NCBI GenBank assembly: GCA_001970955.1
Contig: MPUH01000144.1
Location: 31,744 to 95,743 of the forward strand
Length of the DNA stretch: 64,000 bases
Source: Stentor coeruleus
Taxonomy: Eukaryota; Ciliophora; Heterotrichea; Heterotrichida; Stentoridae
Direction: 5' to 3'
Notes under the pieces: generated by a model
Seen by the model: the letters and a program-made list of their open reading frames with translations, nothing else
Database searches by the model: none
Told to the model about the DNA's origin: nothing
Part shown: piece after piece, positions 1 through 10,473 of the stretch
Layout of the letters: each line of letters begins with the position of its first letter
Position numbering within the stretch: position 1 is the first letter of the stretch
Made by a program: the position numbers and the translations under genes

Positions 1-2
1 AA

Positions 3-1370
3 AGTGCTGATCCTAAACTCAAGAATATTTTTAATATAATATCTGACAACAAGATGAGAATGATCCCTGAAGATTTCTTAAAGTTTCTGAATATGCGATA
101 TCCAGTGCAAGTTAGTGAGTCTATGCTAAAGTTTTTCAACTTTAAATTTTGGACTTATAGTGATTTTATTACTGAAATGAACAAGTTTATTACTTGTGGA
201 GAGCTAAAACACTTGCGTTTTTGTTTTAACATCTTTGACTTTGATAAAGATAGAAAAATTACTTTTAAAGACGCATTTACTGCAATGGAAATAAGAAAAA
301 GTAATCATTATGATGATGATATAATTCTTATAACTGATATGTTTGAGCTAAAACGTGAAGGTAAGCTTAAGAAAAATAAAGAACAAAATCTTATTAGAAG
401 AAAAAGTACATTTGGTCTTATTAACGATACACTACAAAAATATGAACCCATACCTGTAATTTGTGCAGAAAACATGCAAACTAAACTTACGATAAATTTC
501 AAAGAATTTTGCACAATCAGATTTAACGGAAGGCCTCAGATACTTCAAGATTTTTTTTTATATGTATGCAAATATAACTATATGATTGAAAAAGGGTTTA
601 TAGAAAGAAGTCCTCTACATTCAACCAAGACAAGCGAAACAATAGTAATGGAAATGAATCTAAACCCTGATTTCAATGAAAAAATCAGTAAAAACGATAA
701 ATATGATTATTATTGTGCCCTTGATGCTTCAATGCGACTTTTTCAAAGAAACCAACTTGAAGACATGCTGAAGAAATTCAAGTTTTTAATGTCAGATGAG
801 AAATTCAAAATTAAAGTTATAACAAAAGATAGTATGATTGAAAAACTTGTAAGTTTTATATAGCCTAAACTTTTAGGGTATAAAAATGACTATTTAGCCA
901 TTAGACTTTATCAAGTGTTTTCACAAAATAAAGATTTGTCAAAGTCAACATTTTTATTTAAAATAAATTCACTGATAAACGGCACAACATCATTTACAAT
1001 AAATAGATTTGCATTTGATTTATATGATACAAGAACTGATGGGAAATTAACTGTTGATGAGATTTATAAAATGTATGAAGCTTTACCTATTTCTTCAAAA
1101 GCATTTCAAGAATGTAATGTTATGGTTGAAATGTATATACAGTCTATTTTTGAAAGGGTAAGAGAAAAACTTAATCAGATTGAGTTTGCTAAGTTTGTTG
1201 AAGTTGTTGATGTTTCTTGTTTGGGGCTTGAGTTTATTGAGATGTTTAGAACACCATTTGAAATGTGTTTTGGAAGAGTAAGTCAAGCTTTTCAAACTAC
1301 TGTAGTTAGTAGTGAAGAAACTAAAAAGTATTATGAGACTAAATCAAGTCTTTTAAGTATAATAGGATAA
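3..1370 (+). CDS. EF-hand calcium-binding protein, 5' truncated
   Basis: The frame is open from the first bases of the window, so the start lies upstream; about 450 residues are visible. A first reading block ends in TAG at 861-863, but the last 15 nt (849-863, GTAAGTTTTATATAG) form a perfect mini-intron, and splicing continues in frame to TAA at 1368-1370. Two EF-hand-like loops are visible: one with DFDKDRKITFKD (near 238-275) and a better one with DTRTDGKLTVDE (near 1024-1062). Both keep acidic residues at the calcium-binding positions. The rest has no recognisable domain. It is probably a Ca2+-responsive regulatory or cytoskeletal protein, which is inferred only from the EF-hands. It is unrelated by eye to the EF-hand gene at 57638-58894 outside the loops. 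Confidence 0.8.
849..863 (+). other. 15-nt spliceosomal intron (phase 0)
   Basis: GTAAGTTTTATATAG. Its removal bypasses an in-frame TAG and joins two coding blocks of the EF-hand gene in the same frame. It has the heterotrich mini-intron form, with A at position 10. Confidence 0.9.
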
Positions 1371-2355
1371 ATAAGATTCCTGTGTTCATTTTTTAGAGTT
1401 TTTTTAGAATATGGAGAGAGGGGGAGTTGTGATTGATTTTATGCATTAACCCTATTAGCATTTAAATTACTGTTTTAAAATCCTGGTCTCTTTATTTCTC
1501 ATAACCTTTTAAATCTTTAGCAAGCATTGCCTGAACCTTATCTCTTAATGAACCATATAAAATTAATCATTATCCCTAATAATCACCCTTTATATACATA
1601 ATAGCATTTTATCCTGAAATCATCTCACTCTAAATCCTAATCTTATCAACACAATCTATCTTTATTATATAATAAATGCTCATACTATTTATAATTTTCT
1701 ATAACTAGATATATGTATCATTGTATCCAGGCTTCATATCATCAAAGCATATAAACACAACTGCTCATATACATTTCGACTATAAATACAACACAAATTG
1801 TCCATTATCAATAAAAATCCACATAAACTTGGCATATCACTTCTATAAAAAACCCTTAATCTTTTTGTCAGAAAATTAATACTACAGAGAACATCAGAAA
1901 AAAATATAAATCAAACAAAAGTTTATATAAATTCAAGATAAGACTGATTCAAAGATTTTATTAGTAAATGGGTGTTGTGTGTCTTCACTTATAAAAACCT
2001 AATACAAAATATATAAGATCAGTTAGACTTGTGATACTAATATTTTTTCAGATTTATTTTATTTACCCATTAATAAATTCCCTCAGTATTTGTAATCCAC
2101 TATCAACAAAATCATATAACATATGCTATAATAAAACAAATCACAATAGTATTAATAAGGAAAAAATTATAAAGTCAAAATGTGAAATCGAGTTTCTATG
2201 AAGTTATAAAAAAGCTTAAAACTTATTTGAAAATTAATATAAAATCACAGCTTAAATTTCTTTAAAATTATAAATCTTAATAAATCCAAGTTAAAACCTT
2301 ATAGTTAGTATATTATTAGATTTAAGCCTGCAATTTGTAATATTAGATTAGAAAA
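1371..2355. other. Intergenic region, no gene seen
   Basis: AT-rich with no convincing reading frame or RNA gene. The first ~70 bases are G-rich and C-poor. From about 1450 to 1870 the plus strand becomes C-rich and G-poor. This is the same switch seen between other co-directional genes here. The last 200 bases before the next start are A-rich. Confidence 0.6.
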
Positions 2356-2604
2356 ATGTCATATGAAGGTTCAGACTCTGATGGAAGTATACTGAGTTTA
2401 ACTCCTTATAACAATACAAAAATCAGTGTTTGTATGTCTATAGACCCTTATGCATCTCAGTCTGTTGATATTATTAATGATAAAGACTCACTTATCACAA
2501 TATCTACCTTAGGCAAATACACTCGGTCTTTTAACATACCTGCTACAAGGAAAAAATATGTTCAAGATATAACTCACAATAAATGCACTTGCAGCTTATT
2601 TTAA
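2356..2604 (+). CDS. Small hypothetical protein with CaaX-like C terminus
   Basis: An 82-residue frame from ATG to TAA, not overlapping a better frame and flanked by the usual 5' A/C-rich and 3' G-rich intergenic DNA. The N terminus is acidic and Ser-rich (SDSDGS). The middle has no known domain. The C terminus ends in CTCSLF, whose last four residues fit a prenylation CaaX box, with F at the last position typical of geranylgeranylation in other eukaryotes. A lipid-anchored small peripheral membrane protein is possible but unproven. No family was recognised. Confidence 0.5.
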   Translation: MSYEGSDSDGSILSLTPYNNTKISVCMSIDPYASQSVDIINDKDSLITISTLGKYTRSFNIPATRKKYVQDITHNKCTCSLF

Positions 2605-3180
2605 TAATACTGTATATTTTTCAATTAAATCATGCTAAAAAGTAGTATATTATCTTAAAAATTTAGGCTTAATGATATTTATATGAATGAAGTTTGGATT
2701 TTGATAAAGTTTGTAAAATGTGAACTTATGTATGAGATTTTTTTAAATAATTTATGGAAGTTGTCAAGAAGTTGTAGAATATACCATTTTTGTTAGAAGC
2801 TATTTAGAGTTTTGATGAAGTAGTTTGGTGTAATGTTGATAATTTAGGTTTGGGAAGTTTGTGATGTATGATAATAAAGGATTTGGAAAGAAGTTAGGGT
2901 GGTTGTTTTGAGTATTTAGATTTTGATAGAGTATATTTAGTAATTTGGGTTTTTTAAGGGTTAGAGTATGGGTTATTTTAGAGATATAATTTTATTTAAT
3001 TATTGTCGATTACTAGTTATATTCGTAGTTTTTTTTTTCATAAAAACTAAACTTCTAAAATACTCATAATAAAATCACACAAAGTAACCTTTAAATTATA
3101 TATTAAAATAGCTTATATATAAATCTCATCACCCAATTCTAAGTATATACAATTAAACCACAAAAGACACTTACAATAAA
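2605..3180. other. Intergenic region with extreme G-over-C skew
   Basis: No gene seen. By hand count 2701-3000 holds about 72 G and only 5 C on the plus strand. After about 3030 the strand becomes A/C-rich up to the next start codon. The G-rich part lies 3' of the small gene and the C-rich part 5' of the next. Confidence 0.6.
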
Positions 3181-3975
3181 ATGGAAGTTAAAAATTTTGC
3201 TCAACAAGATAAAGAAGAGCATCTTTACACAACTCATTATAGCAAATTAAATATCGACATACTAGAGCTTAAAATTAAAGAAAAAGATCAGTTACTAATA
3301 GAACTTTCTTCAATAAACAAAGAAATATATCAAGAAATGTCTAACTTGCAAAAAATGCTTCAGATATCAAAAGACGAAAGAGACACTTTATTAGAAGAAA
3401 ATATCAACATCAAAAACCAACTTATTGAAAAAAATACTTGCATTACCTCACAAGAAACAATTATATCAAAACTAAAATCCCAAATCTCCGAAATCACTAA
3501 CAACCCCTCATTCTCTTTAGAAGAAAGGTCATTAGGATGGGGACAAAAAGAGCTTTTTCTCCAAGAACTAAAAAACCTTCAAAATAAATATGATAGTAGA
3601 GAAGATCTTGTTATTTCCTTACAAAATGAAAGGGTTAAGCTTTTAAATGATAATGACAAGTTAAGATATAATTGTGAAATTATGGACCATGTTTGTAGGA
3701 TTGTTGATGCTCAGCCTGGAAATGTTGTAGAAGTTGTTAAAAGATTAAAAGTTTCACAAAGTTTTCCTGTTGTTGCTAATGATAATTCACTTGATTTTAT
3801 ATGTAAACAAATTGGGTGTAAGAGTTTTGATGAATTAATTAAGGTGGTTTATCAGATGGAAACGGAGATCGGTGATTATAAAAAGGTATTTGCTAGGGTT
3901 AAAAGATATTTTCATTTACAAACTGGGGCAAGTTTGGAAGAACTTGATAGGTATATTGGGAATTTGATAGTTTAA
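3181..3975 (+). CDS. Coiled-coil protein
   Basis: A 264-residue frame from ATG to TAA. Residues ~25-165 are rich in Leu/Ile at heptad spacing with Lys/Glu/Gln between, typical of a long coiled coil. The C-terminal ~90 residues are less charged (a segment with NSLDFICKQIGCKSFDELIK, then a Tyr/Phe-rich end) and may form a small globular part. No family was recognised. A structural role at the cortex or basal bodies would be consistent but is only a guess. Confidence 0.75.
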   Translation: MEVKNFAQQDKEEHLYTTHYSKLNIDILELKIKEKDQLLIELSSINKEIYQEMSNLQKMLQISKDERDTLLEENINIKNQLIEKNTCITSQETIISKLKSQISEITNNPSFSLEERSLGWGQKELFLQELKNLQNKYDSREDLVISLQNERVKLLNDNDKLRYNCEIMDHVCRIVDAQPGNVVEVVKRLKVSQSFPVVANDNSLDFICKQIGCKSFDELIKVVYQMETEIGDYKKVFARVKRYFHLQTGASLEELDRYIGNLIV

Positions 3976-4436
3976 GTGTTAAAATTTTGTGTATTAAAGA
4001 GTGTTTTTATGTTTGAGTTTTGAAGTTATTTTTATGGAAGGTAGGCTGAGATATTTTTGGAATTTTAGGAGTTGGTAAAGAAGTTTATGGTAAGATTTGG
4101 GTTTTTTTGTAATAAATTGAGAATTTATTATAGGCATTTATGGGTTTTTAACATGCTGATTTGATTGAAAGATAAGAATTTACTTATTCAAGCAATACAA
4201 CATTCTTATTTTCTAATTATTCTAAAATAATCTTATATCACATAATAAAAATCCAAAAGCATCACCTTATTACAACAATTCTTAAACTATCTATAATCAC
4301 TCTAACTCACAATTACTAAATCAAATCAAAAATGATTTTCTATAAATCCCTAACTTTAATTCCTTCCTTTCTTATCAAACCTTGAAAAATTACTTAATCT
4401 AAATCCTGGTGAATAAAAGGTTTACTAACTATAAAT
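3976..4436. other. Intergenic region, skew switch
   Basis: No gene seen. 3976-4150 is G/T-rich and C-poor; 4180-4436 is A/C-rich and G-poor. This marks the end of the coiled-coil gene and the start side of the Cys-rich gene. Confidence 0.6.
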
Positions 4437-5578
4437 ATGCTTATCCTTATGCTTTCTTTGCATCAAGCTTTTGGAGAAGTGTGTTCCTCTTTTAGCTGTG
4501 CTTCAATATCAGGAGGACTCTTAAGCCAAACTTGTATCAATCAAGAAGGAAGTACTTATGATTTGTCAATTTGCACAGATGAATATTATTATTATTGTCC
4601 ACCAAATCTCAACAATACTGTCTGCACTTTGCCACCAACAATAAGCGATATCAACATATCATATCCTGGTGAACCTTGCACATATGATAGAAATTGTTTA
4701 AATAGTATTTGCAACAATGGCACATGTCAAGGTGTTGACTTTAATGCATCATGTGTTGATTCTAGCCAATGTTCACCTGGGTTCTATTGCAATAAGACCT
4801 GTCAAAATTTAGCTAAACAAAATTACCCGTGTTTAAACCAGAATAATCAAAATGATGATACTATATGCTCATACGATCTTGCATGCCATAAAGGTCTATG
4901 CACTGGGTTATTTACACTTATTCCAGGGACTGTTGTTGAAACATGCAACAATAACATCAACTTTATGATCTTGCATGCCATAAAGGTCTATGCACTGGGT
5001 TATTTACACTTATTCCAGGGACTGTTGTTGAAACATGCAACAATAACATCAACTTTATGTGTAGTTCCGGCTACTGCATAACCAATAACTCTAACATAAA
5101 CATATGTGTAGCCTCAACTCCAACAAACGGAACAGTACCTAAACAATGCACATACAATGGAGACTGTCTTGTTGCAAGTGATAATATAGAATATTCTACA
5201 ATATGTAGTTGCGGATATAATCCAAATGCATATTCTTATTGTGGTTTATCATCTGGTGATAATGATTTTATTCAGTTAACTTTGTTATTGAAAGAATGGT
5301 TTAGTTCAACTAATGTGACGAATTGTAACACGAAAAGACGCTTTGAACCTGTTTGTATCAACCAATATGCAAGTCAAGGTCAAGCGATTAACTTGACTTA
5401 TTTCTATCAAAATTATATCAACTATGCTAATATTCAAGAAAATGATCAATGTATTAAAGCGATATATACAAGCGATTATTGGAATGCTTATCAAGCCTAT
5501 ATTTCTCAATTCACACCAAAACCCAAGTCTAGTTCTGCAGTTGCCTTAGTTTTAGTTACCTTTTTATATCTCCTTTAA
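4437..5578 (+). CDS. Secreted Cys-rich protein with GPI-like tail, frame broken by a 92-bp duplication
   Basis: Begins with a short signal-peptide-like segment (MLILMLSLHQAFGE). A Cys-rich body follows, with spaced pairs such as CTYDRNC, CNNGTC and CSPGFYCNKTC. The C terminus is a Ser-rich stretch followed by a hydrophobic end (AVALVLVTFLYLL), the pattern of a GPI-anchor signal. As written, the frame breaks: the first part reads to 5081 and the remainder resumes in another frame at about 5057. The cause is an exact 92-bp tandem duplication (4875-4966 and 4967-5058). Counting one copy only gives a continuous protein of 349 residues ending in TAA. It is probably a cell-surface protein of the ciliate Cys-rich type. 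The exact family was not recognised. Confidence 0.75.
4875..5058 (+). repeat. Exact 92-bp tandem duplication inside a gene
   Basis: The segment starting GATCTTGCATGCC at 4875 is repeated without a mismatch from 4967. Because 92 is not a multiple of three, it shifts the frame of the Cys-rich surface protein. The same kind of duplication flanks each N in this window, so an unresolved contig overlap is likely. Here no N marks the join. Confidence 0.9.
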
Positions 5579-6196
5579 ATAGCTCTTAACAATTTATTTT
5601 GATATGGAAAACAATTTAATAAACTTTTAATCAATTATAGCATATAAAGTATAAGAGAAAAGCTGAGACTGTTTAGAATTTTTTTGGAAAAAAAAACAAG
5701 AATTTATGCTTATTGTGTATTATAAAGGATTCAAGTTGGATAATAAACTTTTGAGGATTAATTATCATATTGAGACAAAAAGAAATTTTAAAATAGTTCA
5801 GATTAAGAAAGAGAAAATTATTAGAATGTTTGGACAGGTGCAGGAAATTAAGATAGGATGACTTAGTTTTAGTAGTAAGAGTTTTTGAATGATGGTTTTT
5901 TTATAAGAAGTTAATTTAAAAATATTTGATTGCTATAACTTACTTGATTAACAGATTAAATTATAAGTGCTTTTAGATTAGCTTTATTGTTAATAATGTT
6001 TAAAAACAATATTTAACTAGTGGAATTTAATTGTGGTAATATAGAAAAACAATATAAAATAAGTATGTTTAAAGAAATATAATCATTAGTATTGTTAAAA
6101 GCTAAAGAGATACATAGACTTAAAATATTGAAAATATGACTCAAAAAATATATTAAGGTTATTAAATTAACTTATCTATGGACTAAGAATTTATAT
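5579..6196. other. Intergenic region, no gene seen
   Basis: AT-rich and without a convincing coding frame. The interval around 5800-5900 is G-rich and C-poor on the plus strand, as expected 3' of a plus-strand gene. The last 250 bases are nearly pure A/T. Confidence 0.5.
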
Positions 6197-7276
6197 ATGG
6201 AAACTGCTCAGGAATTAAAGCAAACTTTAAACGTATTGAAAAGAGCTTTGATTATAGAAAGAGAAGAAAGAAAAGAAAATGCAGCAAATTTGGAGGCAAC
6301 AAAAGTTAAACTCAAAGCCATCGATGAAGAAATAGAAGCAAAAGTAGCATATAAACAGGTAATCCAACTCAATACAATAACAGAAAAGCAAGGACAACTT
6401 GATGAAGAGCTTTCCAAAGCTAAAGACCGACTAAAAAATCTACCAAAGGCAAAACCAACTCCGCAAAAAACATCCGGTTCAGGTTCAACAAAAAGCATCC
6501 AGGCACTTGAGCAGCAAAACGAGAAACTTATGGAAGAATATTCAACATTAACCAGAGAAAACAAAGAAGATGAAGAAAAAGTTATAAAACTCAAACAGTA
6601 TCTTTTATTCAGAGAATTAGAATCTTATACAAAAGAGCTTTCGAAAACTGATGAAATAATAAAAGAAATCAACAATTCAGTGATTAGAAAAAATGATGAA
6701 GTTAATAACAAAATCTCCAGTCTTTCTAATGAAATCGCAGAAATTGTGAAAAATAAAATGCGTACATTAGAAAAGAATTCTGAATATGAAGAAGATATAC
6801 AAAATATTCTAATAACAAATAAAAGAATGTCTGAAGATACTAATAACCTTAAAGACTTTATTAAGAATAAAAGTGAATTAGAAAATCGGCTTATTGAAAG
6901 TGTAAAATCTCATGAGGCAATGGAATTAGATTTAGAAAGCCAAGTATTAAGATGTAAAACACAACTTTTTGATTCTAATGATTTCTATCAAGAATTCGAA
7001 ATAAAAGTGTTTAGTTTGATGATGAAATGTAAAGGGTCGATGATTATAAAGAAAAATAATACTGGGGAATTTGTTATTGAGTTATTATATAAAACGAAAA
7101 AAGAGTGTATTTTTTTTAGAGAAATTAGTAATGTCTATGAACATCAGAATAAAGATGACAGATTTGTTATCGAGTATAATAATAAAACAAAAGAAATCCT
7201 TGCTGAAAATAAAGGAGAAATTGTTGCTAGGATTCGTGAAATTATCCAAAGAAGTCAGGGAATATATTCAATATAA
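6197..7276 (+). CDS. Coiled-coil protein with a C-terminal globular segment
   Basis: A 359-residue frame from ATG to TAA. Residues 1-80 and ~105-250 are charged and heptad-rich, typical of coiled coils, separated by a short Pro/Gly/Ser linker near residues 84-100. The last ~100 residues are mixed alpha/beta in character, with patterns such as MIIKKNNTGEFVIELLYKTK, and probably form a compact domain. No family was recognised. The layout (rod plus small head) fits a cytoskeletal or basal-body-associated protein, but the sequence alone does not establish this. Confidence 0.75.
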   Translation: METAQELKQTLNVLKRALIIEREERKENAANLEATKVKLKAIDEEIEAKVAYKQVIQLNTITEKQGQLDEELSKAKDRLKNLPKAKPTPQKTSGSGSTKSIQALEQQNEKLMEEYSTLTRENKEDEEKVIKLKQYLLFRELESYTKELSKTDEIIKEINNSVIRKNDEVNNKISSLSNEIAEIVKNKMRTLEKNSEYEEDIQNILITNKRMSEDTNNLKDFIKNKSELENRLIESVKSHEAMELDLESQVLRCKTQLFDSNDFYQEFEIKVFSLMMKCKGSMIIKKNNTGEFVIELLYKTKKECIFFREISNVYEHQNKDDRFVIEYNNKTKEILAENKGEIVARIREIIQRSQGIYSI

Positions 7277-7780
7277 TTATTTATTCCTCGTTCACTTTAA
7301 TACGTTTAGGTTAGTTTTTATTTTTATTCTTTTGGCATGTTTGGAGTATTTTTAATAAAAAGATGTTTATAACAAGATGCTTTACAAACTATTATTATTA
7401 AAAAAGCATAATAGAAAGGTTTTTTATTTAGTATTTTGTCACTATATATGCTAATTATTTTGATAAAATTTTGGAAATTGTTTGAAGAAAAACTTTAGAG
7501 AACAAAAAATACAGGTAAAAAAATTAAAAATCCAAAAGTGGAAATCACTCAGATTTCACTTAATCTTACTATAAATCATAACTTTTGCAAAAATTAAATT
7601 AAGAAACTATATAGAAAACTGTTTATAGTGTAATGATGAAAGTATTAAATTTACTATATCATATACAATTCAATAAAAATCATGTGCAAATAAATAACTT
7701 ATCTTCAAAATTCAATTTTTCTAATCAAAGTCATTCTAATTTTGACTTCCGAAAAGCTTCAAAAAAATATAATTTAAAAA
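7277..7780. other. Intergenic region, no gene seen
   Basis: AT-rich. G/T-leaning just after the coiled-coil gene and A/C-leaning over the last ~150 bases before the CEP44 start. No RNA gene or frame found. Confidence 0.5.
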
Positions 7781-8704
7781 ATGTCACTTGGAGATATCAA
7801 TAACCATCGAGAAAAACTTAGAGCTGAGCTTAGGGCAATAAAGTATACAGACCCAGTTGATTTAAAAGGCTTAACTGAAGGTGAAGCTTCAAGCATGCTT
7901 CCTATAATTCACTATTTGTTATTATCTTATTCAAAAGTCTTCGCTGAGTACATTGTAGATCAAGGTTTTGATATTATGAGCAAAAACGATTTCTGCTTTA
8001 TGGAATCAGTGTTTAAACTTATGAGAAATAAATTCAACTATCAACCCGTATTAAAAATAGGCCAATTTTTGTCTTCAGGTTTTGCAGAACGGAAGCTCAT
8101 GATGGTTCTTCAAATGATTGAAGTTGTTAAAAAAAAAGCTGGAGAGCTACAAAGGTATCAACAAGCTGAAGAACGTAAATCAAGATCTCCATATAGATCT
8201 GTAGAAGATGAAAATATTAAAGTCCAAACACCACCAAAGCCTTCTTCAAAAATATACAGAGATCCAGAGGAAATTTTAAAAGATTATTCAGATATTCTTA
8301 AAAAAAATAAGTTTTCAATAGAACAATTTAATGAAACTGATAATGTTGAAGTTCAAAAAGAAGAAAAAGATTACAAAATTGTTGATAAAAACCAAAATTT
8401 AGATGAAATTTATAGAATTGTTGCTGAGGTTATCGCTGAGAATAGGATGATGAAAGAGAAAATATCTGAACAAGAAGAAAAAATAAAGAAAATGGATAAA
8501 AAGCTTGAGAGTCAAACAGCGTTATTGCAACTTATTAGTAGTAAGGTTAAGGTTTTAGAAAATTCTGAGAAGAAAGAGTTTCAGATGAAGAGTGAGAGGA
8601 AAAATCAGGATGAAGGATTACTTTCAAAACTTGGGATACCATCAGGAAATGCTGGTTATAGGGCTTATATCGATAAGAAAGAAGAATTTTATGAAGAATC
8701 ATAA
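7781..8704 (+). CDS. CEP44: Centrosomal protein CEP44 homologue
   Basis: The N-terminal ~125 residues match the CEP44 domain closely: an LRAIKY...VDLKGLTEGE opening, then a LPIIHYLLLSYS segment, MSKNDFCFMESVFKLMR, and NYQPVLKIGQFLSSGFAERK. The same order of motifs is found in animal CEP44. The rest (residues ~130-307) is a charged linker and a coiled coil at ~205-265. In animals CEP44 sits in the centriole lumen wall and is needed for centriole-to-centrosome conversion and triplet stability. In a ciliate it would act at basal bodies (inference). The 307-residue length is somewhat shorter than the vertebrate protein. The start was chosen at the ATG immediately before the domain. Confidence 0.87.
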   Translation: MSLGDINNHREKLRAELRAIKYTDPVDLKGLTEGEASSMLPIIHYLLLSYSKVFAEYIVDQGFDIMSKNDFCFMESVFKLMRNKFNYQPVLKIGQFLSSGFAERKLMMVLQMIEVVKKKAGELQRYQQAEERKSRSPYRSVEDENIKVQTPPKPSSKIYRDPEEILKDYSDILKKNKFSIEQFNETDNVEVQKEEKDYKIVDKNQNLDEIYRIVAEVIAENRMMKEKISEQEEKIKKMDKKLESQTALLQLISSKVKVLENSEKKEFQMKSERKNQDEGLLSKLGIPSGNAGYRAYIDKKEEFYEES

Positions 8705-8974
8705 TTATAATAGATGAAAATACTTATATGTTTATTTATAGGGAGAATTTTAGGGGTTTTAGTAATTTAGATGTGGAAAGATTAAAAATAAGATAATTTG
8801 GGGAAATTATGGAAGAGAAGGTAAATTAAATAAATGATGGTTTATGATATTTTTTTTAATGATAATGGATTTGTGATAGGATTGAAGAAATATTTTAGAG
8901 AATTTGAAACTAGGATGATTTAAAATAATGGTTTATATGGGAGAAAATTACCTAATGATTTTTTATTACTTAAA

Positions 8975-10204
8975 CTAAGCGAGTATATGCTCATTTAATT
9001 GGTCAATATGCTTGATTAGTTCTAATTTTTCGGAGTTTAATTGGTTGATCATATTTTCAAGTTGACTCATTCTGCAACCAGTATTATCACTATTTTTAAT
9101 CCTATGAATCTCAAGACTTTTTTCCGTTACAACCTCAGTCAACTTATGAATTTCTTCTTCAAATGCATTGTTAATCTCCTTTAAATTCTCTATCTCAATA
9201 CAATACTTATTATCTAATTCATCTTTCATATTTTTATTCACAATTTTCAAATTTTCATTAATTTTCTTCCAATTTTCATTTTCGCAATTGCGCTGAATTT
9301 TTAAGGCTTCAAATTGGTCCTATATTAAAATCACTATATTTTTTTTGTATTCTTCACTAAGTAAAGAATTATTTTTTTGAATAGAGCATATAATTGCTTT
9401 TTGATTGTCTATTTTGTATTTTAAAATTTCGATTTCCTTATTTTTTTCATCAAGTTCATTAGTATTTTGCGTAATAATCATATCTTTAACTTGAACTTCT
9501 TTTATCATCTTTTGAACACGAACTTCTAACTCTGTATTTTTTATAGAAAGTTCATTATTCTCAAGAGCCTTTTCATAAATACTTTTATTATGCTGTTCAT
9601 TCAGTTTCTCTATATCAGCCTGTATAAAAATCACTTTATAATTAGAAAATTCGCTCTTAATTAGCAGAAGTTCTTTTTGAGAATTCTCCAGTTTTTCTTC
9701 AAGTTGATTAATTTGTTTTTTGAAATTTTCATAATTACTACTATCAGTGTCTACAAAATCATTTTTTATATGATTATGCGTATCTATTAAGAAATTCAGA
9801 CTTGAAGATTTTTTAAAAGAACGATTTATTTTTTCATCAGTATTGGTTTCTATGCTTTTTCTGCCTTTTGTAGTTGGTGGGTTTGCAGATTGTTTATCAA
9901 TGTTTTTTTGGATATCATTTGATTTTTGAGACTCTGAATTTATAATAATATTATCAACTTTTTTTTGCATAGAACTTTTCTTACGCTGGTTTTTATTTGG
10001 AAAAGGTGGAGTTAAAGTATTTTGCTGCGATTTACTAGATTTCTTAGCTTTTAATCTTGAACTACGTCTGAGTCCATTCTCTGGGTCTACAAATAACCCT
10101 AAACTATCTAAAGCCTCATATGTATCAATATCTTCTTTAGAGTACGAAGTTGAACATTGCTCAAATTGAATTTTGCTATATGCATTCGTTCCTTTAAAAT
10201 CCAT
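8975..10204 (-). CDS. Coiled-coil protein with basic N-terminal region, one mini-intron
   Basis: Starts at ATG 10204. Exon 1 runs to 9335 and is followed by a 15-nt intron (9320-9334). Exon 2 runs to the TAG at 8975, giving 404 residues. The N-terminal ~150 residues are basic and Ser/Lys-rich, with the motif GLRRSSRLKAKKSS. From about residue 160 to the end the protein is an almost continuous coiled coil. No family was recognised. The basic RRSSRLKAKK patch could be a nuclear-localisation or microtubule-binding stretch (inference). It is divergently oriented to the TTLL3-like gene, sharing a 269-bp 5' region. Confidence 0.75.
9320..9334 (-). other. 15-nt spliceosomal intron (phase 0)
   Basis: On the minus strand: GTGATTTTAATATAG. 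Removing it skips an in-frame TAG and joins the two coiled-coil blocks. It has A at position 10, like the other introns in this window, but a GTG 5' end instead of GTA. Confidence 0.85.
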
Positions 10205-10473
10205 TTTTTATATATATGCAATTTTGTAATTTCCCATATAAATACCCAATACTTATTCAATCCTATAATCTAATCCTATCATTTTAATTCATAACCCTTT
10301 TAGCTATACCAAAAACTGATTATTAAATCCAAACTAACTTTTTAAACTATTATAATATCTTCATATCACAAATAAAAATTATTAAATCACATAAAATAAC
10401 CAATAAAAAACCTCCACATCAATATATCTATTTCAGATTAGGAAAGTATATTCAAAAATTCAGTTTCTTATAA
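10205..10473. promoter_or_regulatory. Shared 5' region of divergent genes
   Basis: 269 bp between the starts of a minus-strand coiled-coil gene and the plus-strand TTLL3-like gene, so any promoters for both must lie here or overlap coding sequence. AT-rich and C-leaning on the plus strand. No specific element was recognised. Confidence 0.4.
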
